NCBI GenBank assembly: GCA_021613375.1
Contig: CM038714.1
Location: 41,443,623-41,507,622 of the forward strand
DNA: 64,000 nt
Origin: Megaleporinus macrocephalus
Taxonomy: Eukaryota; Chordata; Actinopteri; Characiformes; Anostomidae
Direction of reading: 5' to 3'
How positions within the stretch are numbered: position 1 is the first letter of the stretch; each line of letters opens with the position of its first letter. Positions 43,801 to 55,719 of this stretch are shown piece after piece. The translations under genes were made by a program, and so were the position numbers. The notes under the pieces were generated by a model that made no database searches, was not told where the DNA came from, and was given only the letters and a program-made list of their open reading frames with translations.

Positions 43801-46800
43801 CTGTGTTTATCAACAAGCACAACAATGTTCTTTGTTAATCAAAAATCATGAAGAGAAACGAAGAAGTGGAATAAATGGGAATTCCATATACACTGTAAAA
43901 ATATGCAGATTTTTAGTAAGTAACTTGATAAGCTTGAAATTTAGTCGAAAAACTATTTTGTTTGAAAAACTAACAGTCAGTTTTCTGGGCTGCCTAGATT
44001 AGAAAAACATGGGATTCAAGATGTACAGATCTGGTTCTCCTTCCTACGTCAACTGGGGACTCTTTAAAATAAAACAGGCCCCCCCACCTGAGCTATAGTT
44101 GCAGTTGTTTACATCTCAGTGGCTAAATTATGCAAAAAGTTTGTAATTTCTCTAAAGCCACTAAAATCCATAATAAAGTGATTAATCAATATGCATTGTG
44201 TACTGGATCAAATGAACTTACTGGTATTAGCGAGCCTTTTCGACCAAGGTTTGGAACATCATAGACATCAGACTTGGGACTGGTGGAAGGCCATGCCATC
44301 TGTAAAATGCAAAAACAAAAGTTTGCCTGTGTCTTATACTTGCTTTGTCATTTTTACAAGAACGTTTTTTTTCCGAATGCTGGCAACGTTAGGACCTGCT
44401 TTTTTTGGGCCAGACATTCTCGGCTCAGTATGTCTGCCCAATTAACCCAGTTCTCTAATTAAAACCATGATGCGCATTAACTGGTGGAGAACTACTGTAA
44501 AGGTAAATATTTACGCCTAAGGCACAAGGGGAAATCAGCAACACGTGGGCCTACCAGACCTCCATACCCACCCGTAGTTGACACCTCTCTCTCCTTTTCC
44601 CTCTCTCTCGGTCTCGTTGCTCCCTCTCTCTCTGCTGGATGCAGTTAGTGCTGTCTGAAGTCTTTTCTGTTCTTTTATGGTCTCATAAAGAGGCTGTGCT
44701 GCATGCCTGTCCCTACTGAGACTGATCCCTAGCCCCCCATCTGCTAGTGCTTTAGCCAGCAGGGTGACTGCCTCTTAGCCTGAGTTAGCATTGCTAGCGA
44801 AGTTCGCTGACCTAAAAAGAGATACTTATTCAGGGTGAAGAGGACTTTACTAACCTCTTTCACAAATACTTGGATATATACTCTTAAAAAATAGTTTGGT
44901 TCGGATTGAGGGAAGGAAGCACTGTTAATTGGTAGGTTTTACACTCTGTGGTGGCTCTTTACACTCTGTTGAAAGGCAGTTCTTCTGAGGCACTTTAGGT
45001 TTGATTCAGTACTTTTATTTTCAAGAGTGTATCTTGTCAATGTCCAAAGAATAACAAGTATCTCCAAAATAGTTACTAAAGGAGAGGGCAAAAACAGTCT
45101 TTCACTTATAATGTTAGTTAATGTAAAGAGGTTTCACTCCGAGCAATTTTGGAGCGTTTCTATTGGTTCAATCATCATGAAATTGGCACATGACATAAAA
45201 GACAGCTGCTGCTTTGAAATGATGTAGAAAAGTAAAAAATAGAGAAAAACTGAGATATGTATTTTTCTTTGGAACAAATATGCATAGGCGTTTCTCTGAC
45301 AACCTCTATTTCCTAGCCACCAGACACTGATATCTTACTTTAATTAATCTGCTGTCGTGATAGTATTTTAGATAGTAACTAAACAAACTATTATATGTTG
45401 TCATTTGTCTGAAAACACATATGAGCTAGAGAAGGGAGAATGAAGTCAGAGGTTTAGCCCTTTAAACCCCAAGTCTCCTTTCCTAGGCCAATATTTCTAT
45501 TTCTACTACAACTATATTACTTAATTATTCATTTCAGAATATAGTGCTATGAAAAATGGATACACAAGGTGGCCAATCAAATAATTCATATGGTTCAAAA
45601 AATGATGAAAAGATACTGAGAAAATGAGGCTCCTAACAACCATGTTAGAACCTGGTAGTCTATCAACACTCTCACCATCAGATAAACAGTACCTAAAGCA
45701 ACAACTAAACTCTTTTGACATGAAAACTGTGAAGAAACTGTTCCCTTACAGAAAATAAATATACTTAAAGTTCATTTTATTAATTATACTAATGTCATTA
45801 TATGAGTAATACACTTGTATATGTACTACATCTTCTGTACTGCAACTACAGTAAAAGTAATCTTAAGGGTTTACTGTTAGTTTACTAGCTTGTACGTTTT
45901 CTTTTAGTAAACTTAACATGATAGTTATAATTTACTGCTTATATTATTGTTGTAATTTAAAGTGTATGACTAAGTTTAAGGTTTTTTTTTCTACTTAAAA
46001 TAGAACTTAACAACGTTTACTTACTCACCAGTGGACACACATAAAATAATCAAGACACACTCAGATTAAGAAACATATTTGTATCTTTATAAATCTTTAT
46101 AAATCAAATTTTAAATTAATATTGTCTTGCATGTGTTTTTGTGCAGAGCAAGAATACTTACTTTTACTATCTCAAACAAAAGATTAAGTACAAGTAAAGG
46201 CCAAATATACCTAGTCTGTTCTATACTTGTCAGTATAACCCAAACATACTTAAGTATAATTGTGTTTAGTATATCACTGAGAAGTACATGAAAAGTAAAC
46301 TCACTTCCTTTTAGTTTAAAAGAAGTAAACTAATGGTACACTTGAATAAACTTCTTTTTTGTAAGGGTTACAAAGAAGAAGAAAACTGGTCAATCAAGCA
46401 AAGAGGTTGCTGCAGAGGCCACCCCAGAATCCAGATCTCAACATCATTGGACATGTTGAACTTGGATCATGAAAAGGTGCTCCAGCTTCTTAGACTAAAG
46501 ATTAGACGTGTGAAAAAATAAATAGTCCTCGAGATTTCTTTGGAAAACTGAAAGCAAGTCAAATAGAAGCTGTAAGAACTGCTTATGTGAGCACATTAAA
46601 TACAACAAGCACTAAAAACACTGAACAGAACTGAAACACCCAATATTAGACTAGAAATACAGCATAGACGGCTTTCTATGCTACTATAAACTAGAGTAAG
46701 ATGGTACAGTGCTGGTCTGGTCATCCAGCTTCAACTCCTTGGTGACCAGCATGTTATCTTTTATTGCAGCTGACCAGCATCTACAACACAACATTGGCTA

Positions 46801-47460
46801 GTTTTGCTGGTGACCAGTCATGCTGGTCTATGCTTGTTTTTTCCAGCGAGATCATTGTTGCAACTTTTGAGTGATGCTATTCGTCTGCTATGTGTTTTTT
46901 CACCTTTTTGCTGAATGGCCATTTTGCCTGGAAACCGTTGCTAACTAATATGATTTATAACAGAGTAATAAACTTGTTGCTTAAAGTGCTTGTTTCCTTA
47001 AAACAACAACCCTGTCATGCTTACAGTGCCGAATGACATGCACTCTTCATTTAGAAAGCAGCAGGATGCCTACCCTGTGTGGAGAGCCGGTTCCCTCAGG
47101 CACCTCCGGAGTTATGTGTTTCCGTGGGAAAGGCATGGTGATCGGAGCCGCTTGCACGGAGGGCACCTTATAGATCCGCTCCATGACCTCATAAGTCGGA
47201 CTGGCTCCTAGGGGCCGTGGCACTTTAGGGATTTGATAGATGCTCTGGGATTTGAGACCCAGTGCTTCAGCCTCTGCTGGCGGAAGGCACATCAGGCGGT
47301 TGGCTGGGGCCAAACCTTGCTTTCCATGTAGAGAGCATTTCCACCAGCCAACGCTTCCCTCCACGTTCTGCTCCATCACCGTAACAATGTCGCCCTTCTG
47401 GAAAGCCAGTTCATCCGGGCTTTCCGCAGTGTTGTCGTAGAGAGCTTTGGCGAAAAGGGT
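40451..47460 (-). CDS. cass4: cass4: Cas scaffolding protein family member 4 (first coding exon not found)
   Basis: Six exons join in phase 0 to 771 residues; human CASS4 has 786. Order: SH3 domain (about residues 1-58, ALYDNTAESPDELAF, GWWKCSLHGKQGLAPANRL); a substrate domain of YxxP motifs (YQIP, YKVP, YDVP, YDIP, YDVP, YDIP, YDIP, YDLP) that can bind Crk-type SH2 domains when phosphorylated; a serine-rich run and four-helix bundle (about 415-585); a YDYVHL-like NDYVQLQ; and a FAT-like C-terminal focal-adhesion domain (about 647-771). The family docks at focal adhesions with FAK/PYK2 and Src kinases. CASS4 is chosen over NEDD9, BCAR1 and EFS because of NPRKSEWIYDVPVAPEK (human NPQKSEWIYDTPVSPGK) and the C-terminal SDHCRLYFGAI and KLVIMVGQRLI blocks. 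The first exon, encoding the initiator Met and a few residues, must lie above 47.5 kb. Confidence 0.92.
41290..41376 (-). CDS. cass4: cass4 short linker exon
   Basis: 87 nt following TTTCCAG, encoding TKTEFEQQQQMKEKVDTKAD and then TSEGNKEKQ; donor GTAATC, phase 0. Position and sequence match the charged linker after YDYVHLQ in NEDD9/BCAR1 (GKEEFE...). Confidence 0.85.
42222..43544 (-). CDS. cass4: cass4 large substrate-domain and four-helix exon
   Basis: 1,323 nt after TTTTTCAG. It carries VYVEPPSVPQEPNYDIPVP, PRKSEWIYDVPVAPEK, further YDTLP, YDIP, YDIP and YDLP motifs, a Ser/Thr-rich run, then the helical region (LLELQDTVCKAIPKLMDFVS, LERFVMVARTVPEDVKRLV). It ends DDNDYVQLQ at donor GTAAAC, phase 0. 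Confidence 0.95.
43768..43800 (-). CDS. cass4: cass4 candidate 33-nt microexon
   Basis: Following an ACACAG acceptor it reads ATLPRPTTARK, resembling human LTLPRPVRA. The only GT keeping frame with the next exon is GTATCT (43762-43767), giving an 11-codon cassette exon. A stronger GTGAGA donor farther on (exon end 43698, 103 nt) would shift the frame. The flanking exons are also compatible if this one is skipped. Confidence 0.5.
44222..44299 (-). CDS. cass4: cass4 third coding exon
   Basis: 78 nt, MAWPSTSPKSDVYDVPNLG then RKGSLIP, following a TTTACAG acceptor and ending at a consensus GTAAGT. It adds a YDVP motif. Phase 0 at both ends. Confidence 0.85.
45035..45277. repeat. MITE family with CTGTCCAA termini, copy 3
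   Basis: Left end GTCAATGTCCAAAGAATAAC; right end TTTTTCTTTGGAAC. The internal phrases AAGTATCTCCAAA, TTTTGGAGCGTTTCTATTGG and ATCATGAAATTG are shared with the 2.7-kb and 34.6-kb copies. In the cass4 intron after the SH3 exon. Confidence 0.7.
45540..46640 (+). mobile_element. Tc1-like remnant interrupted by a MITE
   Basis: The left part (about 45540-45742) has the ACCATCAGATAAACAGTACC sequence shared with other fragments. The right part (about 46368-46640) encodes a decayed RPPQNPDLNIIGHVEL, the PDLN-type segment of a Tc1 transposase. The 45743-46367 MITE separates the two. Confidence 0.55.
45743..46367. mobile_element. MITE with CCCTTACA termini, nested in Tc1-like DNA
   Basis: Left end CCCTTACAGAAAATAAATAT; right end (other strand) CCCTTACAAAAAAGAAGTTT. 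The interior is rich in AGTAAAC and AAGTATA-type short repeats. No coding capacity and no clear target duplication beyond TT. Confidence 0.65.
47074..47460 (-). CDS. cass4: cass4 SH3-domain exon (second coding exon)
   Basis: 387 nt following a TCTTCCAG acceptor. It reads TLFAKALYDN through the SH3 core, then YQIP, YEVM, YKVP and ends GTGSPHR. The donor is GTAGGC, phase 0. The acceptor position matches the conserved intron just before the SH3 domain in other Cas genes. Confidence 0.93.
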
Positions 47461-50349
47461 CTGGAAGAGACAGGGTAGAAAATACAAAAGCATTTGAACC
47501 AACAGTACTTACAGTAAAACTACAGTCCTCTGACTTACTAAGCTTTGCACTGGACTTATGAAGCTAAAGTAGATAATGACAAATGAAAGGGTAACCTATG
47601 TCATTGGGAGCTGCAGCATAGAGAGGCAAAAGCACTAGTGGGAAATCATAAGATGCTGGTCTGGTGGCATAAACATGTACTGTCTCTTTAAATATTGACT
47701 AGAATGTTGGCTGGAAAAAGTCAGTTGGTGCTGCTTTCTTTTAAAAACACTGCTGTTTCTGTACTGAGAGGATTTTAGTTGAGGGTTTTAATGATTTTTG
47801 TCCTGGAAAAATACATTGAAATAGACTCAGATTTTGAAGAAAGTTGTCCCCACATGTCCCTGCTTACAATTTAATTGCTTGTGCGTGATACATTAACAGA
47901 TCCTGGTGAGTAGGAGGAGTCAGCCTTCTGTTTTACAAAATTTTGATGTACAGAAATTGTATTGCAATGGTCTCTTTAACAAAAAAAAAGTCAGGAATTT
48001 TCTTTAGATTAACTTTAAGTGATATATTTTGAATATATATGTTTTGTGTTTTATGTGTTTGTTATAGTGCTTTAAGAGCAAATTGAACATTTAGGTGCTT
48101 TTACATTTGTGTACATATATAATTATTACTGAGCTATATTTGAACTGGGCTGCCCTACAGCCATCGCTGAGCTGCGTCGTTGTCTCTGGATCATCAGTTC
48201 ATCGAACACCTATCTTCAGCATCTGGATGCCTCTGGGATCAGGGACAGAGACGTTGTGGTGCGAAAGGGGCGGTAGGGACTGAGTGCAGTCAGGAGAGGG
48301 GAAATTGTAGATAATTATAGAAATATTTTAGTTATTCTTTTATTGAGATCTCATTTTTTTTATTGTTATTATTCATTTTGTTTATTTATCTCTTTATCCA
48401 GTGTGTAGTATTGCAAAATTTAATATGCTTATGAATATAATACATATATACACACCAGATTATACTTAAATGTTGTCCTTTGTCTTCCTTTGTTGTTGTT
48501 TTTTGTTGAATTAACTCATCCAATCTCCCTAAAGAACCTAGACTACAGATAATAGACTTTAGATTTATCCCGTGCTTGTACTCGTTAAGAGCACGTGGCA
48601 ACAAAAACATCACACATTTGCCTTTTACAGCATATAACTATACATTTTTCGCAAGACTTCAACTTATGTTGTTATTAGAAATAGTGTTGTAGTAGTTGTA
48701 GCAGTCTCAATCACATCTGTTTCACTTGGTCTTGTTCTGTGGGCTACATGTGTCCTGGTCTCTTTCTTAACTACAACACAGTAAAAAGTGTTTTCCCAAG
48801 ACCATTCCCAAGACGATGATGTCGTAATTAAGATATCGTGAACTTTATGATGGTTTATGCTGGTATAGCTGGTCACCCAGCATGATCAGCATCAAAACCC
48901 AACATATGCTAGTATTACTTATGACCAGCCACAAAAATGAATTAAAAAAATTATTCCATGAGATCAGAAATCTGTGCATGTGTCTACACTTATTAACTCT
49001 GTGCTAAATGTTGTTTGAGCATACAGTGTAGTTATGTCTGCAGTCCTCACACCAATTAAACCAATTAATATCAACACAATTGCTGATGTAATGCATTTTT
49101 ATTTATTTGCAATTTCTGTACATGTCATGTCAATTCAAAGCTCCATTACTGCAGTGTTCATTTCAGTTGCCCGGTTATACTGTATGAGAGAGGGTTTTAA
49201 TCTAGAAGGGTTGTACTGGTCAGTAATGCTTTTGCTGTGGTAAGGGGTCGAGCTGTGTGTTTGCTATGATGCCGCTCTACTGTATACCAGCTTACTGTGA
49301 AACAAACTTAGTGTTTTGTTTGAGACGGTGAAAAGTGGAGAGATTAGCAGCCGAAGTCTGGGCACACCTGGTTCATTACATGTTTTGAAGTGGAAATAAG
49401 TGAAAACCCTCTACAGCGAACATCGGCACACTTCAATGCACGCTTACTGTTTATTTTCCCAATTAAACATGAAGGGAACACTAAATGTGGCCCGTGCTAA
49501 AGTAACACATGATATTTAATGCTTATTTATTCCAATATTTTAAACTCAGCCAATATTTAAAACCCAAGAAATGAAGCAAAACAGAAATTCTACTGAAGTT
49601 TTCAGACAAATATGGCACATTTAAGTGTGTTCACTAGCAGTTTATTTTCCAAAGCAAAGAAAAACATGAGTAGCTACATTGAAAAGCCATGTTTAGAGCA
49701 TTTAAGCAAGCATAATATTGGCATACATGTCTTAAGAAATAGTAATGCAGTTGTTATCTTGGATAAGCATCAACACAATACCTGAGACCACGGACTTTGG
49801 AGGTTTCTGTCTAGAACAGTTTTCCATGGTTTACAGTTTTACAGTACTCTAGAAAATGCTTCAGTTCTTAACTACATTGGTCTCGCAGCTTCAGGGACAC
49901 CAATTGTGTTGGCTGATCATCTGCATTTGGTTCAGAAAGGACATTGTGAGAAATCACAGCCACAATACAAACTCTTCACAGAAGATGCATGAGCGTGGTG
50001 ACCACTGGAGAGGTCAGTGTCTTCCCAATGCGATCTTCAGAACAAACAGTGGCTTTGTATGAGGAGGAGAATAGGCCTGGCCGTAGCTAGGCACTTCTTT
50101 GCTGTGCGACTGAAAGAATGCCACTGACCTTATTCCCTACATTGTTCTTGGCCAGTAACACAGCCTCGTAACACCTGAAGTCATGGCAGTGGAATCCGAC
50201 CCATTACAACAGCATGTAAACTCACACTGGAGATGTTCTCTCCATGGCATTATCGGCCATTCAGTTAGATAAACTGTTAATATATGGTATTCAGCTGTTC
50301 AGACTTCCAGCTTTTACTCTTTTTCACACACAGACAGACAGTTAGACCC

Positions 50350-51530
50350 AGATATATTTGGACAGTGACACAATCTTCATGATTTGGGCTCTGCATGCCA
50401 CCACAATGGATTTGAAATGAAACAACTGGGATGCAACTGAAGTATAGACTTTCAGGTTTAATTCAAGGGGTTGAACAAAAATATCCTATGAAACGTTTAA
50501 GAATTGCACCCATTTTTCTACAGAGCCTCCTTATTTCAGGGGCTCAAAAGTAATTGGACAATTTAACAGTACCATAAATATAGTGTTTATTTATAATACT
50601 TTGAGATCTGGTGATTGACTCCACCATTCCAGAATATTCTACTTTTTTATCTTAAAAAACTCCTGGGTTAGTTTCACAGTATGTTTTGGGTCACTATCCA
50701 TCTGTCCAATCAACCTTGCTGCATTTGGTTGATTCTTTGAAGAAAGTGTATCCCTGCACACTTCAGAATTCATTCAGCAGCTTCTGTCTTCTGTCTCATC
50801 ATCAATAAACACCAGTGACCCAGTGCCACTGGGAGCCATGCATGCCCATGCCATCGCACTGCCTCCGCCATGTTTTACAGAGGATGTGGTGTGCTTTGCT
50901 GATATTCTTCCTCCCATCATTCTGATACTAGTTGGTGTTAGTTTCATCTGCCCATAGAATGCTACAGAACTGAGCTGGCTTCTTTAGAAGTTTTTTTGTC
51001 TAAGTCTAATCTGGGGTTTCTATTTTTAAGCCGGATGAATGGTTTGCACCTTGTGGTGAACTCACTGTGTTTGCTCTCGTGAAGTCTTCTCTTTATGGTA
51101 GACTTAGATACTGACTTAGATACTTTTTTCCCAGAATGTACCAAACTGTTAATTTGGCCACTCCTAACATTTCTGCTATCTCTCTGATGGATTTCTTTGT
51201 TTCAGTCTAATGACTGCCTGTTTCACTTCCTTCGAGAGCTCCTTTGATCGCATGTTGTGGGTTCCCAACAACAGCTTTCAAATGCAAATGCCACACCTGG
51301 AATCAACTCCAGACCTTTTACCTGCGTAATTGATAATGGATTAATGATGCAGCCCATGAAATAGCTATTGGTCCCTTTTGGGACCCTAGAAAAAGAGGCA
51401 GCTTCATATTGAAGAGCTGTAATTCCTAAACCCTTCCTCCAATGAGGATGGGAATACCCTTAAATGAAACCCGAGCATTAGCTTTAAGCCCAAACTTGTG
51501 TCAAAACTTGTGTCACTGTCCAATTATTTC
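50350..51530 (-). mobile_element. Tc1/mariner element, near full length but decayed
   Basis: Inverted ends ATATATTTGGACAGTGACAC (left) and, on the other strand, AATTGGACAGTGACACAAG (right), about 1.18 kb apart, the size of a Tc1 element. The minus strand retains transposase fragments (ILWADETNTN-like around 50940, then a HILCKTWRR-like block) broken by stops and frameshifts. Confidence 0.8.
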
Positions 51531-53182
51531 TTATTTCTCTATATATTTGAATAAAATAAGGCACTGTGCAGAAGGGAGCAAAAAAGACCACCCTTTTCCC
51601 ACCCAATTATCAGTCAAAAGTCATTTTTTCAACACCAGGACTGAAAAGCTGAAAACTTCAAAGCATCAAATGCATATATATATATGTGCATATCATTACA
51701 TGCCTTTCTTTTGTACTGTTTTTGTTCAAATACAGGTGGAGGTAGATTTCTAAAGATTTCACTGCTTTCTGTTGTTATTTGCATTTAAACTACTCTCCCT
51801 TTAGGCACTGTATATCTGATGGTGAGTGATAGTTTTGATGGTCTACGTGGTCTTGGCCTGTCATATAAGTCCTATTGTATTTATTATCTCATACGTATCT
51901 CCTGAAAAATTAATAACTTGCTTGTAATGAATGTTTTGACTGGAAATGAGAGGAATGGACACAGTACTGTGTATTCAATGCAGTGGTTTTTACAACACCA
52001 ATATGTTTAAGGGGTTAACTCCTTCATTACAAGCTGTGAACTCCCAGCACTGTGCTTCTGCTGTGCATCCGTTTTTTTGCCTTCATTGTGTTTTCTGGTT
52101 TTGTCTATTGTTCCCTTCCTTTGAACTTCCAGCACGTCGGTAGCCCAGTTAGTTGAATATAATTGGAGAAGTTCTGAAGCCATTCATTTTCCATTGTAGC
52201 TACATTAGGATGGCTGTGGCTGCAGGCAGGTGCATAGAGGAAAAACTCTCTCATGCATCTAGCTTTAGCTTCCTCCCACAGCTTCCGTTGGACAAATAAA
52301 AGGAAGCCACTTCCACGTACTTCTCCAAATAAGTCTTCACTTATATCCTCTCAGAAAGCCCCGAGACGCCATTATGTAGAGAAAACAAAGACAAAACAAA
52401 CGAGTGTAATAGCATCAATCAGTAACGCTGTCATCCCTCCGCTTTATGCAAACAATTGCGTAATGAATAGCTTTTCCGGAGAGCTGGAAATATAATTCTT
52501 GTGTTACTGTTCATTGTGTGTATTTTTTTTGGGGACTCAGATTCTTTGCTGAGCACCACAACAACACCTGCAAGATCCTAAACCGAACAAGAACAGTTGT
52601 TGCATGCAATGTGCAGGACCACCGTCCTCCCTCCCACATACACACATATACACACTTGTGCACGCGTCCCTTTAAACCGAGGCCCATGTGTTCAGAAATT
52701 CCTCAGCAGCAACAGTTACAAACACACACGCTCACATTCGAACCACACACCAATTCAGGGTCAAGGAACTTGTGTAAACGTGCCTAATTAACTCGGCAGA
52801 AGGAGTTAACGAGGGAACAAACGAGGAATACTGTAACTGACTGAACCTGGAGCTCGCTCACTAATGCTAGTCCTGTTTCTAGCCACTGTGCGGGGTTGTT
52901 ATTGTTATTGAGTTGACATTTTAGTATTAGTCACTCATATGCCACATACTGCGTGCAGGGCTGTCACCATGCAAAGGGGGGCATTGGAGGTGGTGAGTTG
53001 TTCCACTGAAAGCAAAACAACTTTGCAAATACCGACCCACCCACCCGAGATGGAAGCCAGAAATGTTTTGGGGGTACTTTCAGCTCTTCAACCCTTTACA
53101 ACTGCACAACCAATATTAATGATCAACAGTTAACATACATACGTGTTTCCTCTAATTAGAAATAGAAAATATATACACATGT

Positions 53183-53435
53183 AGGCGGCACAGTGGTGTA
53201 GTGGTTAGCGCTGTGGCCTCACAGTGCTAATCACTACGGTTCTGTGTGGAGGGTTTGCTTTCCTCCCATAGTCCAAACAGATGCATTATAAAGTAAATTG
53301 CCCACAGTCCACACAATGGACTGACGAACTGTCCATGTTGTACCCTGTCTTCGCCCGATGAGGCTGGGATTGGCTCCAGCCCCCCAGCCCGTGACCCCGA
53401 CTAGCGGGATTAAGCGGCAGATAATGGATGGATGG
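53183..53435 (+). mobile_element. tRNA-type SINE with target-site duplication
   Basis: Starts GGCGGCACAGTGGTGTAGTGG, with an A-box-like TGGTGTAGTGGTTAGCGC, and ends in the ATGGATGGATGG tail common in teleost SINEs. Flanked by a perfect 10-bp duplication ATACACATGT (53173-53182 and 53436-53445). The region after the A box seems internally shortened. Not a functional tRNA gene. Confidence 0.85.
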
Positions 53436-55682
53436 ATACACATGTGTGTTACTGATGTTCACAAGCTAAGCTAGTAGGCTCATTATACAGTTATTGATAT
53501 TAAAAATTAAGTACCTACTACAAATAGGTTAATCGTGCTGTTATATTAGTGAAGAACTGAGATGTGAAGCTTAAGGGTTTAATAGTAGAAACCCATCGAC
53601 TAAAATAGAGACAAGAAATTGCTACATTTTTCACAAGTGATAAAATGTGTTAGAGGCAATTTTACAGTAGTCCATAAGGCAGTGTGTGTGTTGCACCCTG
53701 CACAACACATTTCAGTGTTTTGACGTATGAAGTGACATCATCGCATATGCAGGCTTCCTGTTGACTAAGCGTTGTTTGGGGGTGTTTGCGGTACAGTAAA
53801 CGTAATAGAGAATGGACACCACTTTCTTATAATCCCACAGAGTACTGAAATATGCAGCCCGTAGCTGATTGGACACAATATACCTATAAACGGACTGTAT
53901 GTGAGTGACGAGCAAACCCGTTACATTAGCAAACAAAGTCATTTACATCAATTACAGATTTTCTCATAATAGTGTTTAATTGGTTCGTACACTTGGAAGT
54001 TTTGTAGATAATGAATTTACCTCTAACTTTTTTTTTCCTGACAGTAAACCTGGTCCTAATCCCAACCTTACACTTAACCTCATCCCAAAAACGAACCATC
54101 ACCAAAGGCCTGACCCTAACCCTAGTCCAAATCCTGTCAGTTTGGGGACTGTCCGCATAAATCTGAAAAGTACTCCTGACTTCCCTGTTATAGGAAGTGT
54201 GATTACGATTCTGATTACAGATCATAACAAATTGGCTGTTAAATATCATCAGGTTCACTTCTTATATTTTTGAACGTTATATACCTGGATATGCTCTTCT
54301 CTCACTAAGGCTGATAGCTATTAGGCTAATGCTCCAATAATATAAAGCAGACTTCCAGTTCAAAGATGAAAGATGATCGCCAATCGGAATCTAAATCGGC
54401 CTGATGGGCCCATCTCTAATGTAAGGCATACGCTTTATGTCTTTAGCTGCCAGCGAGCCATTCGTATAGGCTATAAATACAATCAGACATCTATAATAAA
54501 CACACTCCTTCAAACATCCTAACAGTAAAAATGACAAGCCAAGCTGTTTATACTTTATATTGTAGTGTTGGTGTAGATGTGGAACACTTTGTGCTTTATA
54601 TATATATATATATGTAATGTTTATTTTTGGACTGCAGCACCTACACATTGCTTTGTATTACAGTGAACAAGGTTTCAGTTCTTTTTTTATAAGCACCAGG
54701 AAACACACTGAAACGACTGTCTGTGGTACTCGACCATACAGTCTAGATGCAGCAGATCGGTATTAGGTTGAAAAATGATGAGGCGCTCCTTTAATGTGAT
54801 CACCTCTGACCTCACTCTTTGGCGTGTCTTGTGCAGCTCATTCAAAACTCCTCCAAACCTACAGCCCACCCAATCCTCATGACACACACACTGCGCCGCT
54901 CTATCCTTGCGATACACGCGTGGCCACCTTCCTTCCTCCTCTCTCCACACAGCCTCCTGCTGATAACACCCAGCCACTCGCGCTGCCTTAAATGGCAGCT
55001 GGCCTGTTACTCTGGGTGCATCTTTTGTGACAAAGGCTCTATTCAGCCTGTAGGGCCTGACATAGCAGCACCTGTTGTGCTGAAGGCCTGTCAAAGTGGA
55101 GCCTGTGGTCACTGTCTTTAGCGTGGTAACCACAAGCGCCACACAGCTCAATGGCTCGGAGAGTCCCAGGGCGGTGAACGGCAGACCAGTGAATACCAAT
55201 CACATGCTATAGGAAGTGAGACAGAGAGATATAATCTGCTGGAAGAAAGAAAAAAGAAACTGACGCTTAGTTTAAAGATATCTGTCCCTGTGTCGGGGGG
55301 AAGAGTGTGACTAGAAAAGCATATTTAAAGACAAACAGCAATCCTGCTACAATTCTGATGGCATATAGTATACTGGCCAAAAGTTTGTAGATATCCACCA
55401 AGCCTGAGTGTACTGAAATCAAGGCTATTATTACCAAGTTTGTTCCTGCTGTAACAGCTTTCTGGAAAGGCTTTACACTAGCACTTGTGTTAATTGATCA
55501 CTTCTGTATCACAAACGTCACTTCAACTCATCTGAAAGGCATTGGAGAGACTGCAGTTGGAGAGTTTTATTCCCTGCTTGCTGACAATTTGCCATTAGCC
55601 ATGGTGACCCTAGGCTCATGTGTGGCTGCTCCAGTGTCCCATTCCATCTGCAATGCTATGCTTTTACACACAGACTTTTAAG

Positions 55683-55684
<2 letters not shown>

Positions 55685-55718
<34 letters not shown>
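55685..55718. repeat. (TG)n microsatellite
   Basis: About 15 uninterrupted TG units. Confidence 0.95.

Positions 55719-55719
<1 letters not shown>

Noticed and set aside
53183..53260. tRNA gene suggested by an A-box-like sequence
   Set aside because: The B box is degraded, no cloverleaf is evident, and the sequence is flanked as a SINE.
54045..54140. CCTAACCCTAATCCC-rich stretch
   Set aside because: Degenerate low-complexity DNA, not a true telomeric array.
54687..55199. 170-codon minus-strand ORF
   Set aside because: No recognisable domain, no splice logic with cass4, and its composition does not suggest coding.
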